Below, in pieces: positions 1-5,907 of a stretch of 5,907 nt of DNA (positions are counted from its first letter, which is position 1; each line of letters opens with the position of its first letter). The notes below the pieces were generated by a model that saw nothing but the letters and a program-made list of their open reading frames with translations, did not search any database and had not been told where the DNA came from. Origin of the DNA: CAYLYM01 sp964387645 (GTDB lineage: Bacteria > Calditrichota > Calditrichia > RBG-13-44-9); the NCBI GenBank assembly GCA_964387645.1, contig CAYLYM010000165.1, forward strand, positions 1 through 5,907, read 5' to 3'. The position numbers were made by a program, and so were the translations under genes.

Positions 1-27
1 TTATTTTTCCCTTATTTTTCAACACTT

Positions 28-441
28 CTAAAACTTTAATTCAAATTTTTTGGGGATATCCAAAATATTTGTCTGGAGGCTGAATTTTCCTTCCTCGACA
101 AGTTTAAGAATTCCCAGGGCTACAAAACTTTTTGAGATAAATCCCACACGAAAAATAATATGTTTATCAACTGGTTTTTTCAATTCAATATCCGCATAGC
201 CCAAGCCGCCAACATTGAGTATGGAATCTTTTGTAACGATTGCGATGCCGGAGCCGGGAATATTGTATTTTTCCATTAAGCTATCAAGATTTGATTCCAA
301 TTGATCTCTGTTCTGGAGAATATACCAGGTGATTTCCGGTGCGGTAACTTTTTGAGAATAACAGGGGACAATAAACTGGAAGAAAATTATAAAAATCGAC
401 AATATGAATGTACTTATTTGGGGAAAAATTGATTGAGTCAT
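28..441 (-). pseudogene. Broken beta-lactamase-family serine hydrolase, N-terminal fragment
   Basis: The 137-residue reading frame has an N-terminal signal peptide (hydrophobic residues about 11-26, then CYSQ) followed by the start of a class C beta-lactamase/penicillin-binding-protein-like domain. Recognisable stretches are IPGSGIAIV (61-69), GGLGYADIELKKPVD (78-92) and FRVG.ISKSFVALGILKLVEEGK (from 97). In this family the nucleophile is the first Ser of an SxxK motif. Here that position is Phe101 (codon TTT at 141-139), giving FISK instead of SISK, one C-to-T step from a Ser codon. The frame stops at TAG (28-30) just after the SxxK region, so the YxN and HxG catalytic motifs and several hundred residues are missing; more in-frame stops follow up to the window edge. 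Two independent lesions point to a decayed gene. The missing remainder could lie outside the window. It faces the same way as the operon but is 306 bases away and functionally unlike it. Confidence 0.75.
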
Positions 442-747
442 GTGCTTACAAACTTCTTGAAAATTATATTAAAAAAATAATTATCAAGGGAAAATAATTT
501 TTTGTAGATGTTTAGAATATAACGCTAAAGCTCTCCTAACTGCCGTTTGATTTAGTTATGGCTCCTAATTCATGAACCTTTCCGATTCTGCCAGAAGCCT
601 TTAACTCCAAAGAATGAGGCGATTCAAATAGAGCTGTTTGTTAAACTATTTATTTGTCCAAAACTGGAAAATTCACAATCATGGTCTATAACATCAATAT
701 TTACAACAAAACTTGTACTAAATGAAAATTAGTGGGGATAGCATTGA
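442..747. other. Intergenic stretch without a supported gene
   Basis: No convincing gene, RNA or strong terminator is visible. Positions 530-640 are about 43% GC, clearly richer than the strongly AT-rich flanks. On the minus strand a 34-codon stop-free stretch (640-539) is bounded by TAA (643-641) and TAG (538-536) and has no start codon. It may be eroded coding DNA or chance. A weak five-base-pair hairpin (TACAA..TTGTA, 702-717) lies 3' of the operon, but it has no T-run to make it a believable intrinsic terminator. Confidence 0.5.
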
Positions 748-2028
748 TCAAAAATAAAACCGCATCCAAATTTCTACTTTCCTTTCAATTTGTTTACAGC
801 CATATTCCGTATCATCGCCACCAAAAAATAAAAAGGGCCATATTATGGCCTCGAAATTTGTGAAGGGCTTATAACTCAGTTGAGGAGAAACAAGAAAACT
901 ATTATCCGCTAAATTATAAATAGTAAATATGGAAATTGAAGTATAAAGCAAGGAAAAAAATTCGGGTTGGATGACCTTCACATAGAGATAATCCTGCATC
1001 AATGTCTTTGAGCGAAAGATAGTGGACATGTTCTGTTTTGCAGCATCGATCATTTCAAAATTATTGCTTTCCAGGCTGGTTTGCAAATAACTTAGGTAAG
1101 ATTTGAATTCATTTTTTGATAAACCGCTGTTGTTGTGGTAATACTCAGCAATGAGCGTTGTATTGAATCGATTAAGGTATCGCAGACCCAATAAGTATGA
1201 ACCGCCATCCATTTTCTGTTTGAAAACAGATCTATTTATAACAGCACATTTCACCTCATCCCGCGCATAGCTAAATTCAGCGTGAATTTCCAGGTTTTCT
1301 CGTAAATTGGTCGAAAAGTCCAGACCGAACCGCTGTGGTTCATCTTTCTTAATGAAAGTCATTAAATCGATGTCGATGTTTTTCAAAAGAAAATAGAGTT
1401 TGAGCGCAGCACCGATTTTTTCCGCAGATGCAAACTTTTCATTGATCTCAGCTTCAGGCGGCAACAGAATCGCTCCCACAGAAAAATTCTGCAATAAATT
1501 GGACGGGAAACTCCTGTTATAGCTAAAGTAAACTGATATTTTACCCGCTAAAGCCAGATCAGGATTTTCAGGATCTTTTTCTGCATTAACATAGCCAACG
1601 GGATTAAAGGCATATCCTTTGCCCCAGTTAAAACGCCTTTTGCCAATGCTCATACTCCAACGCGGCGAAAGATTCAGGCTGCCATACAATTCGAAAAAGG
1701 ACGGAGCAAGAGCTTTTTCTTTTGCGTACTGGTAAAAGGTCTTCATAAAAAAGCCAATCTGCTTATGCCGATAGAGTCCATTCAGGTAAAAATCAAGTCT
1801 GTATTGGGAAAGATATTCGTCTTTTTTTGAAATATCATAAAACTGTAAACCAAAAAATGGCGATGATTTTCGGATTTGTAACAAACCCCATTTTGCATCG
1901 AGGTTGCCGTTAAATTCTATTTTGGTTTCCTCTTCTTCGGGAATATCGAAATTATATTCCTGCCCAAACAAACTGGAAGAGACGAAAACAAAAAGAGCAA
2001 TCAAGTAAATGTTTGATAAAAATTTCAT
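748..2028 (-). CDS. Predicted outer-membrane beta-barrel protein
   Basis: A 426-residue secreted protein. A signal peptide (hydrophobic about 7-21) ends in SLFGQE, with probable cleavage before Gln23. The rest is rich in alternating polar/aromatic beta-strand patterns and has no long hydrophobic helix. It ends in a Phe-rich strand with C-terminal Phe (RFYF), the usual signal for BAM-assisted insertion, so an outer-membrane barrel is the best reading. The most conserved-looking segment is around 127-162: IGKRRFNWGKGYAFNPVGY followed by a DPENPD loop. This resembles the motif of DUF1302/alginate-export-like barrels, but the family assignment is not certain. The ATG overlaps the upstream stop codon as ATGA (2025-2028) and only a weak GGTG lies before it, so translation is probably coupled to the LolA-like gene. 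By position it is the likely outer-membrane acceptor or exit channel for cargo brought by that carrier (inference). The stop TGA lies within a TTGATCAA palindrome. Confidence 0.8.
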   Translation of the reverse strand: MKFLSNIYLIALFVFVSSSLFGQEYNFDIPEEEETKIEFNGNLDAKWGLLQIRKSSPFFGLQFYDISKKDEYLSQYRLDFYLNGLYRHKQIGFFMKTFYQYAKEKALAPSFFELYGSLNLSPRWSMSIGKRRFNWGKGYAFNPVGYVNAEKDPENPDLALAGKISVYFSYNRSFPSNLLQNFSVGAILLPPEAEINEKFASAEKIGAALKLYFLLKNIDIDLMTFIKKDEPQRFGLDFSTNLRENLEIHAEFSYARDEVKCAVINRSVFKQKMDGGSYLLGLRYLNRFNTTLIAEYYHNNSGLSKNEFKSYLSYLQTSLESNNFEMIDAAKQNMSTIFRSKTLMQDYLYVKVIQPEFFSLLYTSISIFTIYNLADNSFLVSPQLSYKPFTNFEAIIWPFLFFGGDDTEYGCKQIERKVEIWMRFYF

Positions 2029-2780
2029 CTCAATTCACCAAGCCTTGGTAAATAATCAAGTGTAAAAATTTCATCCGGGAATTTTCTTAGCTTCATTCCG
2101 GAATAAATCATCACTGAACGATAGCCTTTATACAACGGACTGCTCGTTTCAATTACCGCAGGTCGTTTGATACCATCGCCAAAATCTTTTATATTTTTAA
2201 ATTCCAGTGTTTTTATTAACGTTCCAGAAGCGGCATAACATTCTACCTTTTTGACCACTGTATTTTTTTTATTGACCCACATTTTCAAATTGTCGTAGGC
2301 GACGGTCTGCGTTTTTGCCTTGAGATTTAAAATATATTCAGATGAGTTTTGCTCCAATATTGTAGCGTCATATTCAGCTGAATAGTCAAGCCGCATAATA
2401 TCTGCATTGTTGAAAACGCCGCCAACAACCGATTGCATACTGGTTATGCGAATCGGTTTGCCTACATTGGGAATATAGAGCCACATGTTATCTCCAAGGC
2501 GCAAAGTTGCCCGACCTTTCTCACTGGCTGGCGAGATATATAACATAGCGACTTTATCTTTGCCTTTTTTAACCGTGTAAAAAATAAATTCCTTTTTGCT
2601 GCCGTCAGGCTCCTCGTTTATAAGTTTACGGTAGGATTCAAAAGAAACGGGCATGAGATTTTCATCCACCTTTTTGAGAATCTTATAACCCTTGTCCGAT
2701 TCTATGGCGCTTTGCTGCGCCAACATTATCGATGAAATGAAAAAGAAGACAAATAAATAAGGAAACTTATTTTTGTTCAT
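2025..2780 (-). CDS. LolA-like outer membrane lipoprotein-sorting protein
   Basis: A 251-residue periplasmic protein with a signal peptide (hydrophobic about 8-20, cleavage after MLA before Gln22). The mature part matches the LolA-like 'outer membrane lipoprotein-sorting protein' family (the PF17131 type, from memory). Supporting features are a FIFYTVKKGKDKVAMLYISP strand pair (65-84), the hallmark NMWLYIPNVGKPIRI (98-112), NADIMRLDY (125-133) and a C-terminal DEIFTLDYLPRL (236-247). Family members have the half-open beta-barrel fold that shields an acyl chain or lipid. The length is normal and no disruption is seen. The start ATG overlaps the preceding stop (ATGA, 2777-2780) and has a GGAG six bases upstream (2790-2787). 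Lying between an ABC permease and an outer-membrane barrel, it is probably the soluble shuttle of a transport route. The cargo (lipoprotein, lipid or hopanoid/sterol-like molecule) cannot be read from sequence. Confidence 0.85.
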   Translation of the reverse strand: MNKNKFPYLFVFFFISSIMLAQQSAIESDKGYKILKKVDENLMPVSFESYRKLINEEPDGSKKEFIFYTVKKGKDKVAMLYISPASEKGRATLRLGDNMWLYIPNVGKPIRITSMQSVVGGVFNNADIMRLDYSAEYDATILEQNSSEYILNLKAKTQTVAYDNLKMWVNKKNTVVKKVECYAASGTLIKTLEFKNIKDFGDGIKRPAVIETSSPLYKGYRSVMIYSGMKLRKFPDEIFTLDYLPRLGELR

Positions 2781-3217
2781 TTTTTGCTCCGTTTGTCTTT
2801 TACAAATGTCTCCACTATGTTTTTTGCAACACCAACAGATTCGAAATATTCTATTTTATTGGCTCTTAATTGAGTTTTCATTTTATCGCCAAACCTGCCT
2901 GCAATTATTGTTTTTACGGACTCTTTTTTGAGAAGAGCCACAACCACTGAACTGGTACCACCTCTACGATACCGGGCGAGATTTTTGATAGCTTTCACAA
3001 AATTACCTTTCTCGTTAAATAGAAGAAAGTACGGCGCCCTTGCTGCTACCTTGCTTATTTCAGAATCTACACTATCGCCAACTGCTGCTATCGCTATTTT
3101 ATTTGCTGACTTTAAACTATCTGCATCAGAATTGTCTGTAATAGACAGACCGCATTGGACTTGAAAAAAGAAGGTACTTAAAAATAATACCAGGCTAAAA
3201 ACTTTTAAATTTTTCAT
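2777..3217 (-). CDS. Exported NifX/dinitrogenase cofactor-family protein
   Basis: A 146-residue protein when started at the ATG at 3217. That start has AAGGAG six bases upstream; the in-frame ATG at 3235 has no such motif and would add MYKEKK before the signal sequence. Residues 1-22 are a signal peptide (MKNLK, hydrophobic 7-19, then QVQC). Cys22 could be a lipidation site, but the lipobox is poor because Gln sits at -1. A short Ser/Asp-rich linker (24-39) leads to a single domain at 40-140 resembling the NifX/NafY/NifB C-terminal family (PF02579 type): KIAIAAVGDSVDSEISKVAA (40-59), RAPYFLLF (60-67), a GGTSS loop (86-90), VKTIIAGRFG (101-110), then LRANKIEYF. Known members are cytoplasmic and handle iron-sulphur or FeMo cofactor precursors. 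This one is predicted to be exported and has no Cys or His after residue 22. Family call fairly sure, function unknown. It is tightly coupled to the permease and the LolA-like gene. Confidence 0.8.
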   Translation of the reverse strand: MKNLKVFSLVLFLSTFFFQVQCGLSITDNSDADSLKSANKIAIAAVGDSVDSEISKVAARAPYFLLFNEKGNFVKAIKNLARYRRGGTSSVVVALLKKESVKTIIAGRFGDKMKTQLRANKIEYFESVGVAKNIVETFVKDKRSKK

Positions 3218-3223
3218 TTTTTT

Positions 3224-3229
3224 CTCCTT
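3224..3229 (-). promoter_or_regulatory. Ribosome binding site overlapping the permease stop codon
   Basis: AAGGAG lies six A's upstream of the ATG at 3217. Its first bases are part of the permease stop codon TAA (3230-3228), so a ribosome finishing the permease sits on the next gene's binding site. This decides the start of the NifX-like gene in favour of 3217 over 3235 and suggests termination-reinitiation coupling. Confidence 0.8.
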
Positions 3230-4481
3230 ATACATGTCTTAACGCATCAACTGGCTGCATTTTCGATGCCTTCAGCGCAGGCTGAAGGCTGGAGAAAACA
3301 GCGATAATTATCACAATCAAAGAAACTGAAATCAACTCTGATGGAGCAATTGAAGTCTCCAACAGAATATCCTTCATTCTGCCAAAAGAAAAATGGATTT
3401 TTAAAATATTGATCACAAATAATGCCAGCACACCAATAATATTGCCAATAATGGTACTGATTATTCCCAGCGAAAATCCTTCTGCCATGAATAACAACAA
3501 TACCTTCGACGGCAACGTACCTATTGCCGAAATGGTGCCAATTTCACTTACACGTTCATATACCGACATCATCATGACGTTCAAAATACTGATGAGCACA
3601 ATGGCAATGAGTACAATTTTAACGGTAATGATCAACAAATCAACAATGGTGGCAATGGTTGCAAATGGAGAAAGGTCAGCCCAGGTATGCAGTTCAAAAA
3701 CGGGATTATTCTGCCTGTTTTTAATTTGAGACAATTCACCAGCCAGTAACTCATTCACTTCATCCAGTTGGTTTGGGTTTTTGAGACGAATAGCCACTTC
3801 ATTGATTTCATTGCCATAAATGCGTAGCAGTGTTTTGGCATCGTCAATATGAATGAAGCCATCCCTACCCGATGGGCCCAGCAAACCTTCTATGACATTA
3901 GAAACTGTCATACTCAAGCCGTTAACGGAGCCATCTTTATTATTGGCAACCAGAACGACTTCATCTCCTGCTTTTAGTTTTAATCCCTTGGCTAAATTTT
4001 CAGGGATGATTATTTTCCCTCGCTCTACAAATTTGGTCGGATCTGCAACACCTCCAATGATCCTTTCCGTCAATCGTGGGCAGGTTGCATTTTCCATTTG
4101 TGGCTGAACCGCAGTCAAGCGAATATTGGTGGTTTCTATAAAATTACTGAGCATGGCGCCTAATTTTATCCGATAAGAATGTGCCTCGATTTTATCTTTA
4201 TGCTTTTCAAAAATTTTACCGAGCTGCATGATGCCTTTTTCATCAATGTTTAGATGCAGGGGCAGATTGTCGATTGAACTGACATATCCTCTTTTATGAA
4301 TTTGCAGATGCCCCAACATTGAGTCGGTGATGGAGCCGATCATCATGCTTTTAAATGAAACAGAAACTCCCGAAAAAATAATAACCAGAACAACACCAAA
4401 GACTATAAGCAATGAGGTCATCAGGGTGCGTCTCTTATAGCGAAATAAATTACGAAAAGCTATCTTAAAAATATTTTTCAT
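3228..4481 (-). CDS. MacB/LolC-type ABC transporter permease (FtsX domain)
   Basis: A 417-residue inner-membrane protein with type VII ABC (MacB/LolCDE/FtsX) architecture. A cytoplasmic N-terminus (IAFRNLFRYKRRTL, 7-20) precedes TM1 (about 20-42). A periplasmic domain of roughly 230 residues follows, then TM2 (about 276-303), TM3 (about 328-358) and TM4 (about 381-400). The cytoplasmic loop after TM2 carries the coupling segment YERVSEIGTISAIG (308-321) followed by FMAEG (331-335). The C-terminus ends ASKMQPVDALRHV, the usual FtsX-family finish. Type VII machines do not move substrate through the membrane helices; they use ATP hydrolysis to extract lipoproteins or drive periplasmic partners. 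The ATPase is a separate gene 49 bases upstream, as in LolCDE and unlike fused MacB. There is only one permease gene, so a homodimer is likely. AGGAGA (4497-4492) lies ten bases before the ATG. LolC, LolE and MacB cannot be told apart from this sequence alone. Confidence 0.92.
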   Translation of the reverse strand: MKNIFKIAFRNLFRYKRRTLMTSLLIVFGVVLVIIFSGVSVSFKSMMIGSITDSMLGHLQIHKRGYVSSIDNLPLHLNIDEKGIMQLGKIFEKHKDKIEAHSYRIKLGAMLSNFIETTNIRLTAVQPQMENATCPRLTERIIGGVADPTKFVERGKIIIPENLAKGLKLKAGDEVVLVANNKDGSVNGLSMTVSNVIEGLLGPSGRDGFIHIDDAKTLLRIYGNEINEVAIRLKNPNQLDEVNELLAGELSQIKNRQNNPVFELHTWADLSPFATIATIVDLLIITVKIVLIAIVLISILNVMMMSVYERVSEIGTISAIGTLPSKVLLLFMAEGFSLGIISTIIGNIIGVLALFVINILKIHFSFGRMKDILLETSIAPSELISVSLIVIIIAVFSSLQPALKASKMQPVDALRHV

Positions 4482-4530
4482 TATATTATAATCTCCTATT
4501 TAAATATTTTGCATTATTTTTGCCGTGATT

Positions 4531-5223
4531 CTATGCAGCAACAACTTCCTTGTCCACAATTTTTCCGTCCTCAAGCGTATAAATAATTTCTGCCTCTTTA
4601 ACAATTTTGGGATCGTGAGTTGAAAAGATAAACGTTGTCTTGAAATCCCGCTGCATTTGCCGCATTAGCTCAATAATTTTAAAAGCGGAAACATGGTCCA
4701 GGTTGGCAGTAGGCTCGTCTGCCAGGACTAATTTGGGATCTGTAACCAAAGCCCGCGCAACAGCGACACGTTGTTTTTGCCCACCTGAAAGTTGCGAAGG
4801 ATATTTATCTTTTTGGTCTACAATACCAACCGCTTCTAGATAATGCATAATTCTATCTTTGCGTTGAACAGCCGGAATATTTTGCACCATAATCAGTGGA
4901 TATTCCACGTTTTCATAAACAGTCAATACGGGCAGCAAATTGAAATTTTGAAATATAAATCCGATATGCTGACCTCGAAATCGCGCTGCTTCTTTATTTG
5001 AAAAAGTATTTACCAGGGTGCCGTTCACAAAAATTTCTCCCGAAGAAGGCTTGTCCAGGCAGCCAATCAGATTAAGCAATGTTGTTTTACCGCTCCCTGA
5101 GGGACCAATAAAGGACACAAATGACTGTTTCTCAATTTCCAATTCAATATCTTTTAACGCTTGAACAGAAACTTCTCCCATTTGATAGTTTTTTGAAACA
5201 TGTCTTAATCGAGCTAAAAACAT
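4531..5223 (-). CDS. LolD/MacB-type ABC transporter ATP-binding protein
   Basis: A 230-residue cytoplasmic ATPase with every catalytic motif intact: Walker A GPSGSGKTT (40-48), Q-loop Gln92 in FIFQNFNLLP, signature LSGGQKQR (145-152), Walker B LVLADEPT (165-172; Asp169, catalytic Glu170), D-loop NLD (174-176) and the switch His203 in STHD. The FQNFNLLPVLTVYENVEYPL stretch is typical of the LolD/MacB/FtsE branch. It should power the permease encoded immediately downstream. Length is normal for the family. The start at 5223 is supported by AGGAGA (5237-5232) eight bases upstream and by alignment to the usual N-terminus of LolD-like proteins. It is the first gene of the operon, so a promoter should lie to its right, but no clear -35/-10 pair could be assigned and no regulator gene accompanies it. 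No anomalies seen. Confidence 0.95.
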   Translation of the reverse strand: MFLARLRHVSKNYQMGEVSVQALKDIELEIEKQSFVSFIGPSGSGKTTLLNLIGCLDKPSSGEIFVNGTLVNTFSNKEAARFRGQHIGFIFQNFNLLPVLTVYENVEYPLIMVQNIPAVQRKDRIMHYLEAVGIVDQKDKYPSQLSGGQKQRVAVARALVTDPKLVLADEPTANLDHVSAFKIIELMRQMQRDFKTTFIFSTHDPKIVKEAEIIYTLEDGKIVDKEVVAA

Positions 5224-5240
5224 ATAATTTTTCTCCTAAG

Positions 5241-5261
5241 GTTAAAAAAGTATTTTTAAAC
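5241..5261. repeat. AT-rich inverted repeat upstream of the ATPase ribosome binding site
   Basis: GTTAAAAA on one side and TTTTTAAAC on the other form a near-perfect inverted repeat around a short centre, ending four bases upstream of AGGAGA (5237-5232). It could be an operator or a weak leader hairpin. In DNA this AT-rich it could also be chance. Confidence 0.3.
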
Positions 5262-5314
5262 TATAACTCCTTTTATGAATCTTTAGATAGGGCTGTTATT
5301 ATTTGTAAAGACTA

Positions 5315-5409
5315 ACGTCCCGATTCAGCGACGTGGTTCATGGTGTTCGTAGGACAATGGAACTAAGCCGCCGCGGTAGTGGTTGGATTCAGTAATTTGT
5401 TCTACGTCC
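5315..5409. repeat. GC-rich island bounded by short direct repeats
   Basis: ACGTCC occurs at 5315-5320 and 5404-5409, and GATTCAG at 5322-5328 and 5386-5392, both followed within a dozen bases by TTC. Between them an imperfect inverted repeat (GTTCATGGTGTTC against GGACAATGGAAC, 5336-5363) flanks a GTA loop, followed by CCGCCGCGG. AGACT (5309-5313) and AGTCT (5417-5421) sit inverted outside. The island is 50% GC in surroundings of 23-30%. This could be a degraded recombination site (loosely attC-like, beginning CTAACGTCC), a miniature element, or eroded coding DNA. I could not find a clean complementary end pair. Confidence 0.3.
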
Positions 5410-5569
5410 AATTTTCAGTCTACAATTATTGCAAATCCTCTAATGCTTATATATTGGTTCATTAGGCTCTGATACTTAACGGTATAGCTATATGTAAATG
5501 CAGGTTTTCCGAACACTTCATTTCCAAACCTGCAAAGAACTATTTGTTTATTCATATCTTCTTTTTTTT

Positions 5570-5641
5570 ACGCTCATTGTCGAAGATGAAATGGCTGTGG
5601 CGCAACGAAGAACTGCGGTCGAAATACTTTCTGAATCCCAC
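5570..5641 (+). pseudogene. Possible relic of a response-regulator receiver domain
   Basis: The plus strand reads TLIVEDEMAVAQ from 5570, which closely resembles the first beta strand and acidic pocket of receiver domains (typically ILIVEDE plus a few residues then VA). The match then fades, the reading frame ends at 5698, and neither the phosphoacceptor Asp strand nor the conserved Lys can be seen. The island is about 49% GC against AT-rich surroundings, as expected for leftover coding DNA. The match rests on about a dozen residues, so chance remains possible. Confidence 0.25.
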
Positions 5642-5907
5642 ATTATATTTAGCCTTTGTCAGACACTGGATTTTATTTTAAGTTTTTTATGTCAATAGTT
5701 TAATTCCTGTCCTGGTTCTATTTGTAAAAACAATTCAAATAATACTATTTTCACTCGTTGTGCTAAAAAAAAGAGATTAGCATTATATTTCCTTAAATTG
5801 AGATTTATAAAATTAACAAAAACAAGAATAATGCCATGCACAATCTCCGTATTAAGTTCGACAAAATTTCTGCCATTGTCAAACATTCTTTAAAGAATTT
5901 CATTGAC

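Larger units (their letters stand above)
748..5223 (-). other. Predicted five-gene transport operon
   Basis: Five genes run in one direction: ATPase, permease, exported NifX-like, LolA-like, outer-membrane barrel. The junctions are a 49-base gap, a stop codon inside the next ribosome binding site, a four-base ATGA overlap, and another four-base ATGA overlap. Together they cover the cytoplasm, inner membrane, periplasm and outer membrane, as expected for a complete trans-envelope route. Operon structure is read from spacing; joint function is inferred. Confidence 0.85.
5224..5907. other. Gene-poor upstream region with two GC-richer islands
   Basis: There is no intact recognisable gene in these 684 bases. 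The stretch next to the operon (5224-5310, about 23% GC) should hold its promoter and leader. Two islands near 50% GC stand out (5311-5410 and 5571-5640) and are described separately. The rest, including 5692-5907, is AT-rich with only short low-complexity reading frames that I do not recognise. The pattern suggests decayed genes or a remnant mobile insertion rather than a purely regulatory spacer. Confidence 0.5.

Noticed and set aside
470..487. TTGATA and AATATAATT on the minus strand upstream of the hydrolase fragment as a sigma-70 promoter
   Set aside because: The spacer between the two hexamers is about 13 bases, too short, and such words are common in DNA this AT-rich.
702..717. Hairpin TACAA..TTGTA as operon terminator
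   Set aside because: The five-base A/T-rich stem is weak and no T-run follows on the transcribed strand.
2928..4107. Plus-strand reading frames opposite the NifX-like and permease genes (2928-3164, 3409-3729, 3853-4107)
   Set aside because: They lie antisense within strongly supported genes and show no recognisable domain.
3228..5223. Naming the ATPase and permease lolD and lolC
   Set aside because: LolCDE, MacB-like and other type VII systems cannot be separated from motifs alone, and only one permease gene is present.
4640..5315. Plus-strand frames over and just beyond the ATPase gene (4640-4843, 5121-5315)
   Set aside because: Antisense shadows of the ATPase; no motif and low-complexity translation.
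5692..5886. Minus-strand 64-codon frame in the right intergenic region
   Set aside because: AT-driven composition rich in Asn, Phe, Leu and Ile, and no recognisable motif; most likely chance.
1..5907. CRISPR array, tRNA or rRNA genes
   Set aside because: No regularly spaced repeats and no recognisable tRNA or rRNA signature found on reading both strands.

Overview
The window carries one compact minus-strand operon of five genes (5223 down to 748). It is flanked by two gene-poor, AT-rich stretches and, at the left edge, by a broken serine-hydrolase gene. The DNA is AT-rich. The secreted proteins have Sec signal peptides ending in FGQ or LAQQ, and the putative barrel protein ends in a C-terminal Phe, so the host is a didermic (two-membrane) bacterium. 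The signal-peptide style and gene types resemble the FCB group (Bacteroidota, Ignavibacteria, Calditrichota, KSB1-like lineages). Four of the five operon genes have clear Shine-Dalgarno motifs, which argues against a core Bacteroidota genome, where these are usually weak. The lineage is an inference; no marker gene is present.

Layout in transcription order (right to left). 5224-5907: no convincing intact gene, but two islands of about 50% GC in otherwise 20-30% GC DNA, one with direct repeats (5311-5410) and one that reads like the start of a response-regulator receiver domain (5570-5641). 5223-4531: LolD/MacB-type ABC ATPase. 4481-3228: MacB/FtsX-type four-helix permease. 3217-2777: small exported protein of the NifX/dinitrogenase cofactor family. 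2780-2025: LolA-like periplasmic carrier of the outer-membrane lipoprotein-sorting type. 2028-748: predicted outer-membrane beta-barrel. The last four genes overlap or abut at ATGA-type junctions or at a stop codon embedded in the next ribosome binding site, so they are very probably co-transcribed and translationally coupled. 747-442: intergenic. 441-28: N-terminal fragment of a beta-lactamase-family serine hydrolase that has lost its catalytic serine and ends early.

How the genes may work together (inference): the ATPase and permease form a type VII ABC machine that extracts a lipid or lipoprotein from the inner membrane. The LolA-like protein carries it across the periplasm, and the beta-barrel is the outer-membrane acceptor, in the place LolB holds in the classical Lol route. 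The exported NifX-fold protein, which has no Cys or His in its predicted mature part, is the odd member and the best candidate for something undescribed.
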